Assembly: GCA_000181795.3 (NCBI GenBank)
Contig: CM012954.1
Location: 5,839,932 to 5,903,931, forward strand
Direction of reading: 5' to 3'
From: Trichinella spiralis
Lineage: Eukaryota > Nematoda > Enoplea > Trichinellida > Trichinellidae
Length of the DNA: 64,000 nucleotides
A model generated the notes under the pieces. The model saw only the letters and a list, made by a program, of their open reading frames with translations. It had not been told where the DNA came from and did not search any database. Shown here piece after piece: positions 51,467-64,000 of this stretch (the stretch's first letter is position 1; every line of letters starts with the position of its first letter). Both the position numbers and the translations under genes were made by a program.

Positions 51467-51640
51467 TGGTCAAAAGGCGGCAGTCAGATAGACTTTTACA
51501 ACCTAAAGAACCGCCTATCTCTCTTTCTCTATTGGAGCATGAATACTTTTCAGCACAATCTATACTGAACGGACGAGACGATAACGAGGCAGACGAACAG
51601 ACGATCGAATCTTATGCCAAGCTAGAATCATCATCATCAC

Positions 51641-51641
<1 letters not shown>

Positions 51642-51679
<38 letters not shown>
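51642..51679. repeat. (AAT)n microsatellite
   Basis: About twelve uninterrupted AAT triplets, following a short TCA run. It is non-coding by context. Confidence 0.9.
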
Positions 51680-54600
51680 CATGATCATCGTTTGCAAGAT
51701 GAACTTGTTGTCAGAATTACTAAAAGCGGCGGCAATCTGTTCGTTCGTTCGTTTATCGTTGAACAATGCAACGGTCTTTTGTCATCGATTGACCACCACA
51801 AAGCACAAGGTGCTGCTGAACAATGCGCTTGGTCACTACTGTCTTGACCAGTTGTCCAGAAGCTCAGCATCTCTACTGATGCTATTTATCAGAACATAGC
51901 TTGATTTAAGATTAACTCGCAAACAAACAATTTATAGCTAGATGATATTCTATTTTCCGGTTCAGTTAGCTGTGTACTTTTACTTAACGGCTGAGATCGG
52001 CTAATAAAATTATTTCCTCATCTCTTCCTTTCTCTTATCAATCATATTTCACTTTCATGTACTGGATGAGAAAATTATTTGACTTTTTTTCTCTTTTCAC
52101 TTTAAACTATAATCAATTTTATTAGATGCTTTATCACTGAACGTAAACGAATTTAATGTGTTGTTTGTTGTTGTTGTTGTGTGGTCACGTTGTGATTTTT
52201 TTTTCTCAACCTTAACAAAGTTGCGCCGAATGTTGTTGCAGGATATCCAGTTTATTCAGAATTGCTTCTTCAGATGCTTTCACAGAAAATAAAACCAGAA
52301 AAAAAAGAGGCTATTCAAATCAGGGGAATTATATACTTCGAGTGAGTTGTTAGTTTTCGTTTTTGCGGTTATTTCTTCGATGTTAATGATGGGCTTGTTG
52401 AGGAAATAACGAACGAATTGCGGTTCTGTTGCTGCATTCTATCACTTTATTGTAATGGCTTGATGTGTGTTTTATTAATTAATTTTTTCTTTTCTCGTCA
52501 AATCGAAAGTCTGTTGTCAACTGTATTTTATTCTCCTTTATTCAACTCTGTCTTCAAAGTTTTCCAGTGGATATGTTTCGTTAAGCGCTTCATTGTTTCG
52601 TGTTAGCTTCTGTTCAAAATGCATAAAATTTTATTACAATTTATGAATAATCATTTCGAAAATTACATTGATTTTTCACTTCTTTTCATAAATATTGTAA
52701 ATTGTTTCCTCCTGCGTTGTAGCACCAATCACTCGTACAGACAAAGAGGAGGACGTTTTGCGTGTGCAAACACAAACGCCAACGAACACATCTAGCTAAC
52801 TTGTTTAATGCTTGAAAAGTTATTGAAAAAAAAAGAATTTTTTTTCATCAAAAAAATTTCACAAATTCACATTCATTTTCATCATGTTCGATATTTTTTA
52901 TCGATTTTAGTCGAATGGTATTTGGTATTTAAATAAATTTTTTTGCAAATTTGAAAAGCAGGTTCTTTTGAAAAATTTATTCGATATTTCAAAGTATTTT
53001 GTTGTTTAATTTTTATGTTAATTATTTAAATGTATTTTAAATTAAGAATTTTTTTTAATTTACGGCTCAAACTTAAGATTTTGTTTAAAATTGTGGCATG
53101 TTTTAATTTATACAGAATGCCAGTACCGGATTTGGAATTTGCAAGTATTACATCTCTACTGTATTAAGATTCTGTTACAAAGTTGAGAATTAAATTTTGC
53201 ATAGTTAACAGTTGCTTTGGTTTTTTTCTTATTAAATCATATTTTTTAATGTGATGATGAATTAGCAGCTTTTCAGTAGAACAAAGAATCCAAATTGATT
53301 GTTAACCAAAATGCGATAACAGAGCAGGTCTTCAGATAAGGAGCGTAGAATAAGATGAAATAGACGGTGGGATAAGATGAAAGGTTCTGAATATTGAGGT
53401 TTTAAAATCAAATATATTAGCAGCAGTTGATTCGACTGTTGTCAATAGCTGATGAATCAGAAGTGTATCAGTTTGTGAGATTGTTGTTTCTAAAGGCCCA
53501 TCTGCGAAGCTGTGCGCATATTGTCATGTGTGTGTATGTATGTAATAAGTTGTTCAACTCATCAGAAGCCTAATCTTACATTTCAGTGTCGGTTTCAGTA
53601 AATTGTAATACCGTCATAATTGCATTTGCTAGCGGTCAAAGTGGATTAGTAATTGATGTACAGACAGTGTAAAGAAACGCATCGGTCCAGGATGATCGAC
53701 TGATGCGACAAAATGCAGCAGTTTTTAACAATGACAACTACTTTGGTAAAATTAACTGCAAAAAATAATATGTAAAATTTTAAGGAATGTGATTTAATAA
53801 TGATAATAATAATAATAAGGAGAGAACTGATTAAGTAAGAAATATTGCAAATAGAGATTGGTATACAAAACTAATATAAAAGTAATTAATAATAATAAAA
53901 GAATACGAATGGTGATTTTTTAAATGTCATTTGATGATGATTAACAAAGGGAAACATTTTCAAAGGAGCAAAATGTATATATTTATATATTTTGATTAAA
54001 ATTCAGTACAAAATGCAACCATTCACGAGCTTGTCATTGTTAAATGGCCAAGTCCCAAATGATTGGAAACATACCGCGTAATCGAGTGAATCTATCACGG
54101 TGAAAATTGATTCTGCTTCACAATTGTAATGCGCTTTTGCGCCATCCATTTTGACTGTTAATTGACGACGAAAATGAAACTTTGCAACGTCAGATTTCAA
54201 TTTGACGCCTGTGCGCCAAATAAGCCTTTTCAATACAATAATCAAATTTTTCACTTTCTTACTGTTTATAAATACCGATATTTTGTACATAAATTTGCAT
54301 ATTAGGGAATTATTGATACAAGTAATTGTTGTGCTGTTGAATTTTGATTTGCTTTTTCTTTTTGTTTTAGACAAACGAAAAAAAAGATAATCAAAATTCA
54401 AACAGATCAACCTTACAAGTAACAGTGATCACAACGACGACAGTGCATTGGATATTTCTAGCTTTCACAATGTTAGGCGCGTGCAGTTGGAAAATTTCCT
54501 CATCGAATGATGAAGAATTAATTTATTTTCAAGAAATTGATAAATGACGGTTACTTGCTTGAATTGCATTCAACGAAAATGTCTACAACAAATCCCAACA

Positions 54601-55310
54601 AGCTATATTATAAAGTTTGTCTTTTTGTCTCAGGGATTTTTTTGCTTTGCATAAACTCTGGCATGAAAATGTCGTTTGAAAAGTTGGCGTGGGATTGGCA
54701 TTTTTATTTGCAGTGCTGTCAATCTATCCTTATCCTGTCTGTAAATGACCACCGCTGATGACATGGTACTTGGATCAAAAGTGGTGGAGAAGTTTTGATC
54801 TGATTGACGTAACACCAATCGTGTCGACAATGACGACAAAGCGAGCAGAAATCACGCGTAGCTCACTGTGAAATTCGACTTCAAAAATAACCCACATTCA
54901 AGGTGAAATCGATGAATTGAATATGTTGCAAAATTTGCATGCATATTTATGATAATTCATTGATGAAACGTAAGTGAAACTGCTTCATTTGCGCATGTGA
55001 TCTTATTAAATTTTAAACAGTTGACAGATCAACAGCGTGATTTGAAAAAGTAATCATGAATGTTGTTTTTTTTATTTGTTAATAATTTTTTTAAATGAAA
55101 TTATTCAATTTAGGAAAAATAAGTGAAATTCAGAAAGAAGAAGAAGAAGAAAAAAAATACAAACTTCAATTTTAACAATTATTTGTAAATGGTTTGTATA
55201 AACTGGTTATATAAATATTTAAGTCGATTTTCTAATTTATGTAAAAGTAATTGGCTTGGCTCCCCTCTGGTAATTTACTTGATTAAATCAAATTGTTACA
55301 GTACTTTTAG

Positions 55311-55486
55311 GTGTTCACAAACACTTCTTGCTGGCGGCTACCGATGAAGCTGGCAATGAAAAGATTGCACCTGGCCAAAATGGGCTTTCGTTCGTTGATA
55401 TGGATTTTGCTAGCTTTTTCATAGGCAATTTCCATCACCTTGTTTCACCTTCCGGCATTGGGCAGTTCTTTCGACAAAGTTGTTAA
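55311..55486 (+). CDS. Possible orphan terminal exon
   Basis: After an acceptor (GTACTTTTAG) a GC-richer stretch is open for 57 codons to TAA. It reads VHKHFLLAATDEAGNEKIAP, GQNGLSFVDMDFASFFIGNF, then HHLVSPSGIGQFFRQSC. Composition is balanced, unlike the AT-rich chance frames nearby, and the opposite strand is closed by stops. A 40-nt AT-rich interval flanked by GTAATT and TTTTAG lies directly upstream and could be a small intron, but I could not extend the frame. I do not recognise the sequence. A conserved non-coding element is an equally good reading. Confidence 0.25.
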
Positions 55487-56479
55487 AGATTTTATAATTT
55501 ATCTTGGGAAATGAAGAAATAAAAAAAGATTTAAATTTGAAAAAATTGTACATTTATATCATGTGCAAACAATTTATTGAAAATTAATCGAGCCAGATGA
55601 ATTCAAGCAACTTGACGTAGGTGGTTTGATTTATTGGCATTGAAAATTTGCATAGAAAATGTTAAATGTGAAGAAAGCGGGCGACAATTTTTCGAACCCT
55701 TTTTCTTTTAATTTATAATACAGATCAAATTTGCCTATTTTCAATATTCACACGAACAATACAAAAGTTATTATTTAAATAATAATTGAAAATTTACGTT
55801 GTACAATGATAATAATAGTAATACTGTTAAGTTGGGCGCACGGGCGTGCTTTCATCAAAACAAGTTTCAATTCATTTATTTAACATTAATTAATTAATTA
55901 ATTTTGCAATTGTATATTTTCTTTTCAAATCAACTTATTAGAGCTGTTGTGAAATTTCAAATATGATTTCTTTGCTAGAGAAAGAAAATTTCCCATTTCA
56001 ACTTCCGTTCAATCTTTTTGCGCATTGCTGAAGAAGCAGAGGACAGGTTTATGCAAATTTTTTACAAATCAATTTTCGCACCTTTCAGTTAACTGAGACA
56101 GTTTCAGTTTGGATCAGTGGCCGATTGGTGATGGCACTGAGTAAAGCAACAGAGAAGATGGAAGAAGCATCAGTTGGCATTTAACAAAATTATGGGACGG
56201 CAGTTCACTGAAATGATTTGAAAAATGTTTTGGTAAGTGGACATATTGTATATTTTTAATAATTAATAAATTGAAAAATTGAAATCAACATTAATTCTAT
56301 TTGAATATTTTTCTTCCTTTTTCACGTTGTTGTTTGTACAATTGTTGTGGCATTTTTTCACTTTGTCGATAGCAGAGAAAAAAGCAATCAGAGAAGATGA
56401 ATGAGATGGAAATTGTAAATAGCAGGAAATTTGCAAGCTTGGAAATCCCATTTTCAATATTTATTTGAAACAATTAATG

Positions 56480-56950
56480 GTCGTCAGCGGGGGGTGGGGT
56501 AAAAGGAGGTGGAGGGGGAGGGGGAGGAGGAGCTGAAGGAAGGACAGTGGATGGATGGATGGATGGATGGGTGTGGAGTGCGGTGCGGTGAAGATTGATC
56601 ACAGAAGCTACAACAACGATCGTATTACATTGGCGGTCGATCCGAGAACGCGTCCCAAGAACGGATTAGTCAAATCAGGGGGGAGCGTTGACAAGATGAT
56701 TGACGGGCACCGCTTTTGGCTAGGCTGACCAAGCAAGAGCCGCTCGGTTTGGGGTAAATGAAAGCGCGTTGACACGTTGTTGTGTTGAATCAAGTGGCCG
56801 GTCGGTCAGACCGCTTTCACAAGCAAATGCAATTAGCTGTCGAAATTAGCGCTAGCCGCCAAGATGTGCCGTCAAGAGGCATTTCGTGATTAAATGCCGC
56901 GCGCTTCCAACACCAACACCTTGCTCAAGCTGAAATTTTATTATCCGTAT
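56480..56950. promoter_or_regulatory. GC-richer island with repeats, candidate enhancer
   Basis: It begins with a GGGGA-rich tract (about 56488-56530) and a (GGAT)n run (56549-56570). A stretch of balanced, non-repetitive sequence follows, without a long open frame and with homeodomain-like CAATTAG and AATTAGC cores near 56830-56850. It lies about 4 kb upstream of the GFI1-like gene. Its regulatory role is inference from composition and position. Confidence 0.3.
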
Positions 56951-59900
56951 GAAAATAATGATTACGGCCGTCTCTGATTACAGTATGCATTTTAAGACCG
57001 GCCAACCAATCGATCACATTGAACAAGAAGAGATTTTTTCTTTACCACCAGCAAGCAAGCAACAAGAGCGATGTTGCCGGTCGACGAACGAACGCACCGA
57101 CGGACAGCAGCTAATTAGCATTCACTATTCGCGTGTGTATTCGAATTTCATTTGCAAATTTCAGCCAACCAACCCACCAATCAACCAACAGTCGAAAAAG
57201 TACTGCTTGAAAATATTGAAATATAATGCAGTTGTTTATTATAAATTCAGAAAAAAAACAAATGAAACTGTTGGTGGTCATTTGAATTAGCTTGAAAATA
57301 GCTTGATTAGACAACAGCAGCGAAGAGTTAGTCTTCCGGATTCAAGGAACAATTCAATGATCCTCTTTACCAAACAAGTGGATGTTCAAATTGATTTTTA
57401 ATATTATTTATTTGTAAAGTGATCGCTTGAATAGTGCCATTTTACGTGTAAAAAGTGTTTGTGTTTCTTTCAATGTGAACAGCAGTTGGAAATAAATTGA
57501 ACTCATTTCGATTTGTTGAATATGAAAAAGATAAAAAAAAATTTTCTTGAATCCAATAATAAAAAATATTATGAATTCTTGCCGAAAGGAAGCAATGAAA
57601 ATGACCGTTAAACATTAATGTCGACTTCTGTTATATTATCCCAAAGGCAGGTACGTCTTGCCCGAAACTATATTGATTTGGAAAATTCCAAATTTTCCAC
57701 CTTTTCCGATATCACTTTTCAACGGGATATCTTGAGTAAAGTCGAGTAAAGCTTTCAGAAGTTGGTGAAAGTATTTGAAAGCTAATATCGGTGTATGTGT
57801 ATGAGAAGAGGAAAGAATTATTATGCTCTGGTGTAAATCAGAGTGTGAAGAACACGACCAACGTGGCACGGTAATATTGTCATCGACAATCGGCAGAAGA
57901 TCACGGTAGAATGTGCACCGACGTCAATTGATTCCCCTTGGGCATTTGACCGTCCATAATTTGCTTTTAACCAAAAAATTCTTTCCGTGCTCGTTGTCTC
58001 CGTTGAATTCACAGTACATGCGCATACAGAGAATTTGTTGTACCAGCTCGAGTTGTGCTGTTGTTGTTAATCGTCGGTGGCATATGTTGAAGTGTTGTTG
58101 GAAAATTTTAAACCACTTCCACTTTGTCACGTTGCACACTAATCCTCTGAGACTTGTAAACGTAAAACAGAACTTCACTAATCAAGAGATGAGTGTAAGT
58201 TTTAAATCATTCACATTCATTTTATCATCCTGATCACAACGGTCAACACATTGAGAAATTGAACAAAACAATTTGCATATGATAATTCTAAACACTATGT
58301 GTTTGTTCAGTGGGCTTGGTTGTTGTACTGTGTTTGGATGCATCAGCGAAACAATTAAACTTTTATTTAACAAAAAAAGAGATACCTCTTTGAAAAATGA
58401 ATTTCATCAAAATTTGATTGCAGCAAGTACTTTTGAGTTTTTTATTTTGAAACATTAAACAATATATATTCAGTAAAAAAATATCCTTCACCTATACTAT
58501 AGATACATATATGGAAACAGTGAAATTATTTGAGAATTGTTTAAAAGCTTGACAGGAAAGCATCATCAATTGAATTTACGATTCATAATGAAGCAATCAT
58601 CCTGAACTAATAGTTCAATACGAAACAATAGATTATGGCAATAAGCTTTAAAAGAAGATATTCAAGCAGCAAAGCGTGAAAAATCTTTTCCGAGTAGAAA
58701 TTATTTTATTGGTGTTTGCAATAAATTTGACATTCAACCAACTGTTTTTGCCAAGACGAAATAATTCGCAGGCAACTAACTGATTTTCAGCATCTTGTCA
58801 AAAATTCTGTGCTTCAACTATTCTGCTTTATTTATGGTGTTCAACTGTCAACATTTTAAACTTTTTTCACACAACATTTTCTTTTTTATTCAACTTGTTG
58901 CACCATACAAATTGTTGTTGTTGTTGCTGTTCATGATTGTGTAGCATTGCAATTTTGCTAAAGTAAGCACATTCAAACATTCAATTTATTTCATCTAAAC
59001 TGCTCATTATTAATTGCACAACTTAACGGCTGAAAGGTTAGACTTTTATCAGGCAAAATAGAAGTGGTTCAAATTTTTAATAACGGCAATAATTTTAAAA
59101 CAAATATAAACTATCAGAAAACGCAAATTAACATATTTTATTTATTGGCAAGTGTTTTGAAAAGGTCATTCATTCATTCAAGTTCTACACACTTTGGGAA
59201 TTCATTTTCATTTATTCACAATTTATGACTGTCTTCGGCGTTTTGATTGTACTGCTTGAAGAGTATTTTCATTTCATCTGTATTTTTAAATTCAAATTGA
59301 CATTTAATTATACTGCTCTGACATGCAGCAGAACTTCTTATTATCATTTTTAGGCAACTGAACTTTTCCATGTTGTTTAAGTTGATCATACGCAGCCGAT
59401 TTGCTTTTTCTTTTATTAAAAATGATATTGATAAAATGAAAATTATATCGAAAGAAATATTCAATAAAGCAAAATCCTAAGCAAAGCATGGAACAACAAA
59501 ATTCGAAAAACATTTCAATGAATAACCATTATTTAATAATATACCAATTTATGAATATGAATTTTTTTTATAGAGATGACCTGTATTTTTTCTTTCTTAA
59601 TTGAAAATTACTGGAAATCTGTCTACTATATGTCTACTTTTGAGCTATGCTGCAAGTATGCAGTCGGTGGAGACGTTTTGGTTGGGTAAGAATGATATCT
59701 GTTCCAATTTAAATTAAAAACCATTTAATCTTATCTTAGCTTATCAATTGCATGCAATCACTGTCGACCCTTCTTTTTCTAGTCACAGTAGTGAAACCAA
59801 AAGATCTAAACAAGTATCGCCTGAACAGTTTTACATGATAATGAGGTTTAAATTAATAATAATAAACTGGACCAAATAAATGGACAAAAATCACTTCTCT

Positions 59901-60590
59901 GTGTCATTATCATTTCAAGAAATCATTATCAAATGGAACATGTCTTCTGCAGTGGTTATAGAGTACCTGTTTTAGACCAGATCGCAAATGGTCAGTAAAT
60001 TCATCACATTTATTATGATGAATAGTGTTTATTATGAAAAAAAATTATGCTACGTTACGTTATGCAGACATTAATCTGCATTCTGGTGTAATTGACAAAG
60101 GTTTTTCAATAACAGAAACCGCATGTTACGAATGTACGTACAACTATGGTCAGTTAGTGAATTATTCATTAAGGCAGTTATCATCATGGTTTGCAGTTTT
60201 CAAATTTTTTGACAGTTGTAGCGTTGGAAAATGAAATTTTTACGCAAATGAACAACTATGCAAATGTTTCATGTTCACGGCAAACATTTATACAAGATTG
60301 CGTTCTACATTCGAACGTTTAATTGAAATATGATCCCATTAAGCATAATTTTGAATAATTTCGAGTGCTTGAAGAAATGAGATTGCATGACGTTGAAAGT
60401 TAAATCTACATACAGCACTGTTTAGTGGCGAAAAGGGCAAACCAGAACAAACAAACAAGTCAATTTAATTAGCCCTTAACATAATCTGATGAAAGAGTGA
60501 CTTGAATTTAAAAAAAAGATTTCAGAAATCGAAAACAAAAGAAACAATGAAAATCAAAAATTTCCTGGTGTGTTTTGTAACCAGAGTCGA

Positions 60591-60890
60591 CGAGAGGGCC
60601 TTGATCGAATCTTTTCCTAGCTCAGCTGCAATCACGCCGGTGTCGATCTAACCAGATATAATGGTCCAGATGCGTCTGGTCTCACAGATATCACGCACCG
60701 ACGTTCATTGGCCGACACCATCGTCGGTCCCGCCCACCACGACAACGCTGATTGGCAGCGCCCGGCCAAATCCATGCCCGTCACGATTAAGCGTCTAGAA
60801 AGTTTTCTAGCTGACAGCAGAGCAGTATCAAACAAACGAACGGTTCCGCTCGTCTAGCTTGTAATAATAGCGGTAATTGCACAGAGAAGC
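60591..60890 (+). promoter_or_regulatory. Likely promoter/5' UTR of GFI1-like gene
   Basis: A GC-richer segment directly upstream of the zinc-finger start codon contains two CCAAT-box-like ATTGG sites (about 60707-60711 and 60750-60754) and a CCCGCCCAC GC-box-like element (about 60729-60737). No intron acceptor lies close to the ATG, so transcription may start within this segment. Confidence 0.5.
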
Positions 60891-61786
60891 ATGAACAAAA
60901 ATAACAAAGCAACAAGCTACCGCATAAGCGCTTTACTAGAGCAAGATGGCAATGGTTCGGGTGGATCCACTGTTCAACGAAATGGGCACTCGTCTTTGCA
61001 TGTTCTATCCAACGGTGACAACAAGCAGCATTCAGTTTGGCCAACGTCCACTTTGCCTACCACGCTCAGCCCGCTCGGATCGCTCTGGAATGCCTGGCAG
61101 TTTCAAAGTCATCTAATCAATCTCATCACTTATCAACGTCTGTCGTGGTATTTGCAGCATTACAGTCAGCAACAGCAACACACACAACAACAACAGCAGC
61201 AGCAACAACAACAACAACAGCAACAACAACAGTTTATTATAACAAAAGAACATCCAACAGTAACATCCACAGCAGAAATGACAATGGGATCAACACTGTC
61301 TGCGTCAAACCAGAGTTCACTTAGTGCTTTGCTGTATCCCGAAAGTTGGGCTAGTTCATCTGGTGATCTTTTTTCCTGTGTACGCTGCCAAAAGTGGTTC
61401 AACACTTCTCATGGTCTTGAGGTAAGTATCCAGATTAGCTTTTCAACTTTCAGCAGCAGCAACGACAGCAACAACAAAAATGAACTGAATTTACTACTAT
61501 CTATCTCAGGTGCACGTGAGAAGAGCTCACGCAGGTCGGAAGCCGTTTGCTTGTGAAAAATGCAACAAGACATTTGGCCACGAAATTAGTCTCACGCAAC
61601 ATCGCAGTACGCATGCAAATGAAAAAGCGTTCGAATGTTCCCAATGTGGCAAAGTTTTCAAACGATCATCCACTTTGAGCACTCATCTGATGATCCACAC
61701 CGACACCAGACCCTACGCCTGCCCCTATTGCGACAAACGATTCCACCAAAAGTCTGACATGAAAAAGCACACCTACATCCACACGG
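60891..61786 (+). CDS. pag-3: GFI1/Senseless/PAG-3 zinc-finger factor, 5' part
   Basis: GFI1-family proteins are nuclear repressors that specify neurons and blood cells; PAG-3 acts in nematode neurons. Two exons (60891-61421, 61510-61786) give 269 residues. The N-terminal part lacks the vertebrate SNAG box and has a long Gln run (61165-61230). Four C2H2 fingers follow: finger 1 (Cys163, Cys166, His179, His184) is split by the intron exactly after SHGLE; then [19 protein letters not shown], a [16 protein letters not shown] finger, and [19 protein letters not shown]. Match to GFI1 fingers is very close ([10 protein letters not shown] and [11 protein letters not shown] are identical blocks). Exon 2 ends at IHTG with a GTAATG donor. 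Fingers 5 and 6 of the family were not found before 64000, so the gene is incomplete here or has lost them. Confidence 0.93.
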
Positions 61787-64000
61787 GTAATGATTCATTT
61801 TGTTCGTACTGTAATGGTGAGCTTCTTCCTCTTCGAATGAGCTTTTCTGTCGTTTTCTTTTCATCTCATTTCTAATCATCCGTGTTCTCGATTTTCCTCA
61901 CAGACTTGTGACTATTCTCAGCTTATAAATTTACTAGCTCAATCACGGTAGGTGACCACGAATCGCCGGCACTTTCCGAAATGAATCTGCGCGCGCTTGT
62001 CTTGTCATTCCGGCCGGCGCTCTGTGATTATTCATTAATGGTAGTGCAATCACGTTGTCGGTTGACGTTAACGCGTCAACGACCATGCGCATTTGCTTGC
62101 CATCTATTTGCACGCAAAAGCAGATTTTACCTACGTCCAGAGCAGCTTTTTGTTCGTCGTTGCACTTGTTCCCAGAAGTGCCGATATCACTAATTGGACG
62201 TGGACATTGGTCAGCATGACACTTCCAATCTGTGTTTCTTCCAACACGGATGCTGACAATTAAAAATTAATATTAATATGCAAAAGATATGCATGTTCAC
62301 AAGCAATGTCAGGCAGTGTCGATCCAGTTGACCAACCATCTGCGTTGGGAATGTTGGGGGGGGGGGTTATTTGCCAGAAAGCTTTCCACAGCTCATCGGC
62401 TCATCTGCGGACAAAACTTTACAAAGAAACGCTTTCACTTTCACTTTTAAAACAATCGAAATTTTCAAAAACGTTTTTAATTTCATAATTTCACCATACA
62501 TTCAATTCAATTGAATTCAATTCATTTCAATTCAAATCAAATTAATCGAAAATATCAAGCACTTTGACATTTGGGAAAACTGATTCCAAAAATGAAAAAA
62601 AAAACGATCATCCATCTATCCACTGTTTCCTTTCGGTGCTTTCAACTGGTAGCTTCGCAGCTTGTTCACAAGAAAAATTTTACACATTTTCAGCAAGTGT
62701 TTCTCAATTGAAGAAGAATAATTTTTTACGGTGGGAAAGTTCGTTTGCCATCTGTTGTTGCAAGTTACAATTCACATTTATTTTCTTTGTTCACGCAATA
62801 GCAAGCAGTATGAAATGATTTTTCAAACTCTTTGACAGCTCACTATTTTTTTTTCCAAAAATTTGCTTTGCTTCAACACTTCATTTTTCCAAGCGAAGAT
62901 GTAGAAATAGCGGGGGGAATTCTTTTTTTTTTTTGAAAAATATAATTGAAAGCAATTGATTGAACAGCACATAATCTATTTCAGACAAACAACAATTTAA
63001 AAGTAAATATATGAAAAATTAGCTTTTCCCACAGGTCAGAACCTACAGGTAGTTGTTTGTAACTTCTTTTGATCAGTGATTCATCAAATTGAAACGATCA
63101 AGCGAGTGATTTATTATTATTTAAAAAAATAATAATAAGTATTTTTCATTTTTTGTTTTTCTTTTCTTGATTGATATTAATTTTCATTTTTTTTCCATAT
63201 CATTAGCTGTAGACAAAAGTTGAAAGAGAATTGCATAAAAAGAGTGCAATTTATTTAATTTGACGAAGGCCATTTTTGAAATTAGACTGCAACCTGCTCA
63301 AAATGCAATTCTTCATGAATATGAATTTGTAAAAGTAACCATTTGATTGAGCTACTGTGATAATGTTATGAACACGTAAAGGCCTTGTTCTACATAGCAT
63401 TCAACAAGCACTTTCAAAAGCCGTGCACTTGTGTTTCACGCATTCTTTAATGTGCATAAATTGCAATTGTGATGATTATGATAACTGTTGACGCGATTGA
63501 TCATTGTTGCACACGGACTTCTTCATCATCATCATCATCCAATAATATTAGCATCGGTCAGTAGAAAACACAAGCCAACATGGAGAATAGCTAATTCAGC
63601 GAGCCATGAACTCAACGCAGTGGATCTTCCATTTCACAATTGTGATTATTGCAGTACAACGGATTCAAAACTCACGCAAATCTTGCCGCCAGGGGATTTC
63701 AGCTCCACTGGCATTGATAGGCTAAATCAATGGATAGTTTGAAAAATCAAAGTCGAAACAGTGCTCCTCTTTCAACGCGTTAATAGTAATAGTAATAGTA
63801 GCAGTTGTAGTTGTGTAGTAGCCGCAGCAGCCCTAGTCAATCGACAAAAACACTGGCCGCCTTTTCACTTAACTAACAGCAGATTGTTCAAATTTTCTCC
63901 TGTCAAAGATTTATGTCATATCAAATATTTCAACTAATTGACAGACAGTCTGTGTCTATCTTGCATGCAGACAGCAAAATTAAATATAGAAATACTGATA
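61787..64000. other. Intron or 3' flank of GFI1-like gene
   Basis: The sequence continues the intron after finger 4. No exon for the expected GEKPHKC-type finger 5 is seen. A GC-rich patch lies at about 61930-62200. At about 62350-62420 an 11-G run (62356-62366) precedes an open stretch reading VICQKAFHSSSAHLRTK, which faintly resembles half a zinc finger. The remainder is AT-rich, with an ATC run near 63520-63540. Confidence 0.45.

Larger units (their letters stand above)
51194..60590. other. Gene-poor 9.4-kb region between Quiver-like and GFI1-like genes
   Basis: No complete gene can be supported here. The first few hundred bases should be the Quiver-like promoter. Most of the rest is AT-rich, with GC-richer islands at about 55310-55490, 56480-56950 and 57820-58150. 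These may be regulatory elements for the zinc-finger gene downstream; one of them (55311-55486) is open and is listed as a possible exon. Minus-strand stretches near 54080-54230 and 57820-58010 have short open frames of uncertain meaning. Confidence 0.5.

Noticed and set aside
51430-51645. Plus-strand 71-codon frame after the AGC repeat
   Set aside because: Low-complexity start and end, located in the promoter of the oppositely oriented Quiver-like gene.
54003-54410. Minus-strand frame with a part reading MDGAKAHYNCEAESIFTVID before a GTATGT donor
   Set aside because: Only about 50 codons look coding; no partner exon or family could be found, so it stays unassigned.
57821-58178. Overlapping minus-strand frames of 60-80 codons
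   Set aside because: Several frames are open in the same GC-richer patch and none has domain content; a regulatory element is as likely.
61166-61405. Minus-strand frame opposite the zinc-finger gene with a poly-Cys run
   Set aside because: It is the complement of the glutamine repeat of the GFI1-like exon.

Overview
The window looks like AT-rich, gene-dense nuclear DNA of an animal, most probably a nematode. Introns are many and short (mostly 40-250 nt), exons are richer in GC than their surroundings, and the genes are conserved eukaryotic ones. Low GC, close packing, acceptor-like sites just before several start codons (as expected with spliced-leader trans-splicing) and secreted Cys-rich proteins without obvious relatives fit a clade I (Trichinella-like) nematode. 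That placement is inference. Exon structures were built by hand from splice sites, reading phase and remembered family sequences; phases close in all multi-exon models except at two pyruvate carboxylase introns.

Layout. 1-6.5 kb: LEO1 (Paf1 complex), prefoldin 2, a secreted Cys-rich protein. 6.7-14.8 kb: SLC41-type Mg2+ transporter, UPF0462 (C4orf33-like) protein, RNA polymerase I subunit POLR1H/RPA12, a DNAJB12/14-type ER J-protein. 16.3-23 kb: ubiquitin-conjugating enzyme UBE2D/LET-70, proteasome alpha-5, ribosomal protein L15, a small secreted protein with four Cys repeats. 23.4-33.2 kb: PAPS transporter SLC35B2, prefoldin 3, NC2-alpha/DRAP1-type histone-fold protein, an 18-exon pyruvate carboxylase. 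34-42 kb: a long upstream region and a PAR/CES-2/Giant-type bZIP factor. 43-51.2 kb: exosome cofactor C1D, an aftiphilin-like trafficking protein, a Quiver/Sleepless-type Ly6 protein with a remote signal-peptide exon. 51.2-64 kb: gene-poor DNA, then the first four fingers of a GFI1/Senseless/PAG-3 zinc-finger gene whose 3' end was not found in the window.

Most genes are unrelated housekeeping functions: transcription (LEO1, POLR1H, DRAP1), protein folding and turnover (two prefoldin subunits, a J-protein, UBE2D, a proteasome subunit), translation (RPL15) and anaplerosis (PC). Several head-to-head pairs share 0.5-0.6 kb spacers that may be bidirectional promoters (SLC41/UPF0462, SLC35B2/PFD3, C1D/AFTPH). 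The two developmental transcription factor genes differ: they sit in kilobases of non-coding DNA with GC-richer islands and simple repeats, as expected of complex regulation.

I saw no tRNA, rRNA, CRISPR array, LTR element, endogenous virus or convincing DNA transposon. The most notable points are GC-AG introns in two genes, two irregular introns in pyruvate carboxylase, the four-repeat Cys protein, the reconstructed Quiver-like gene and a few orphan coding-like exons.
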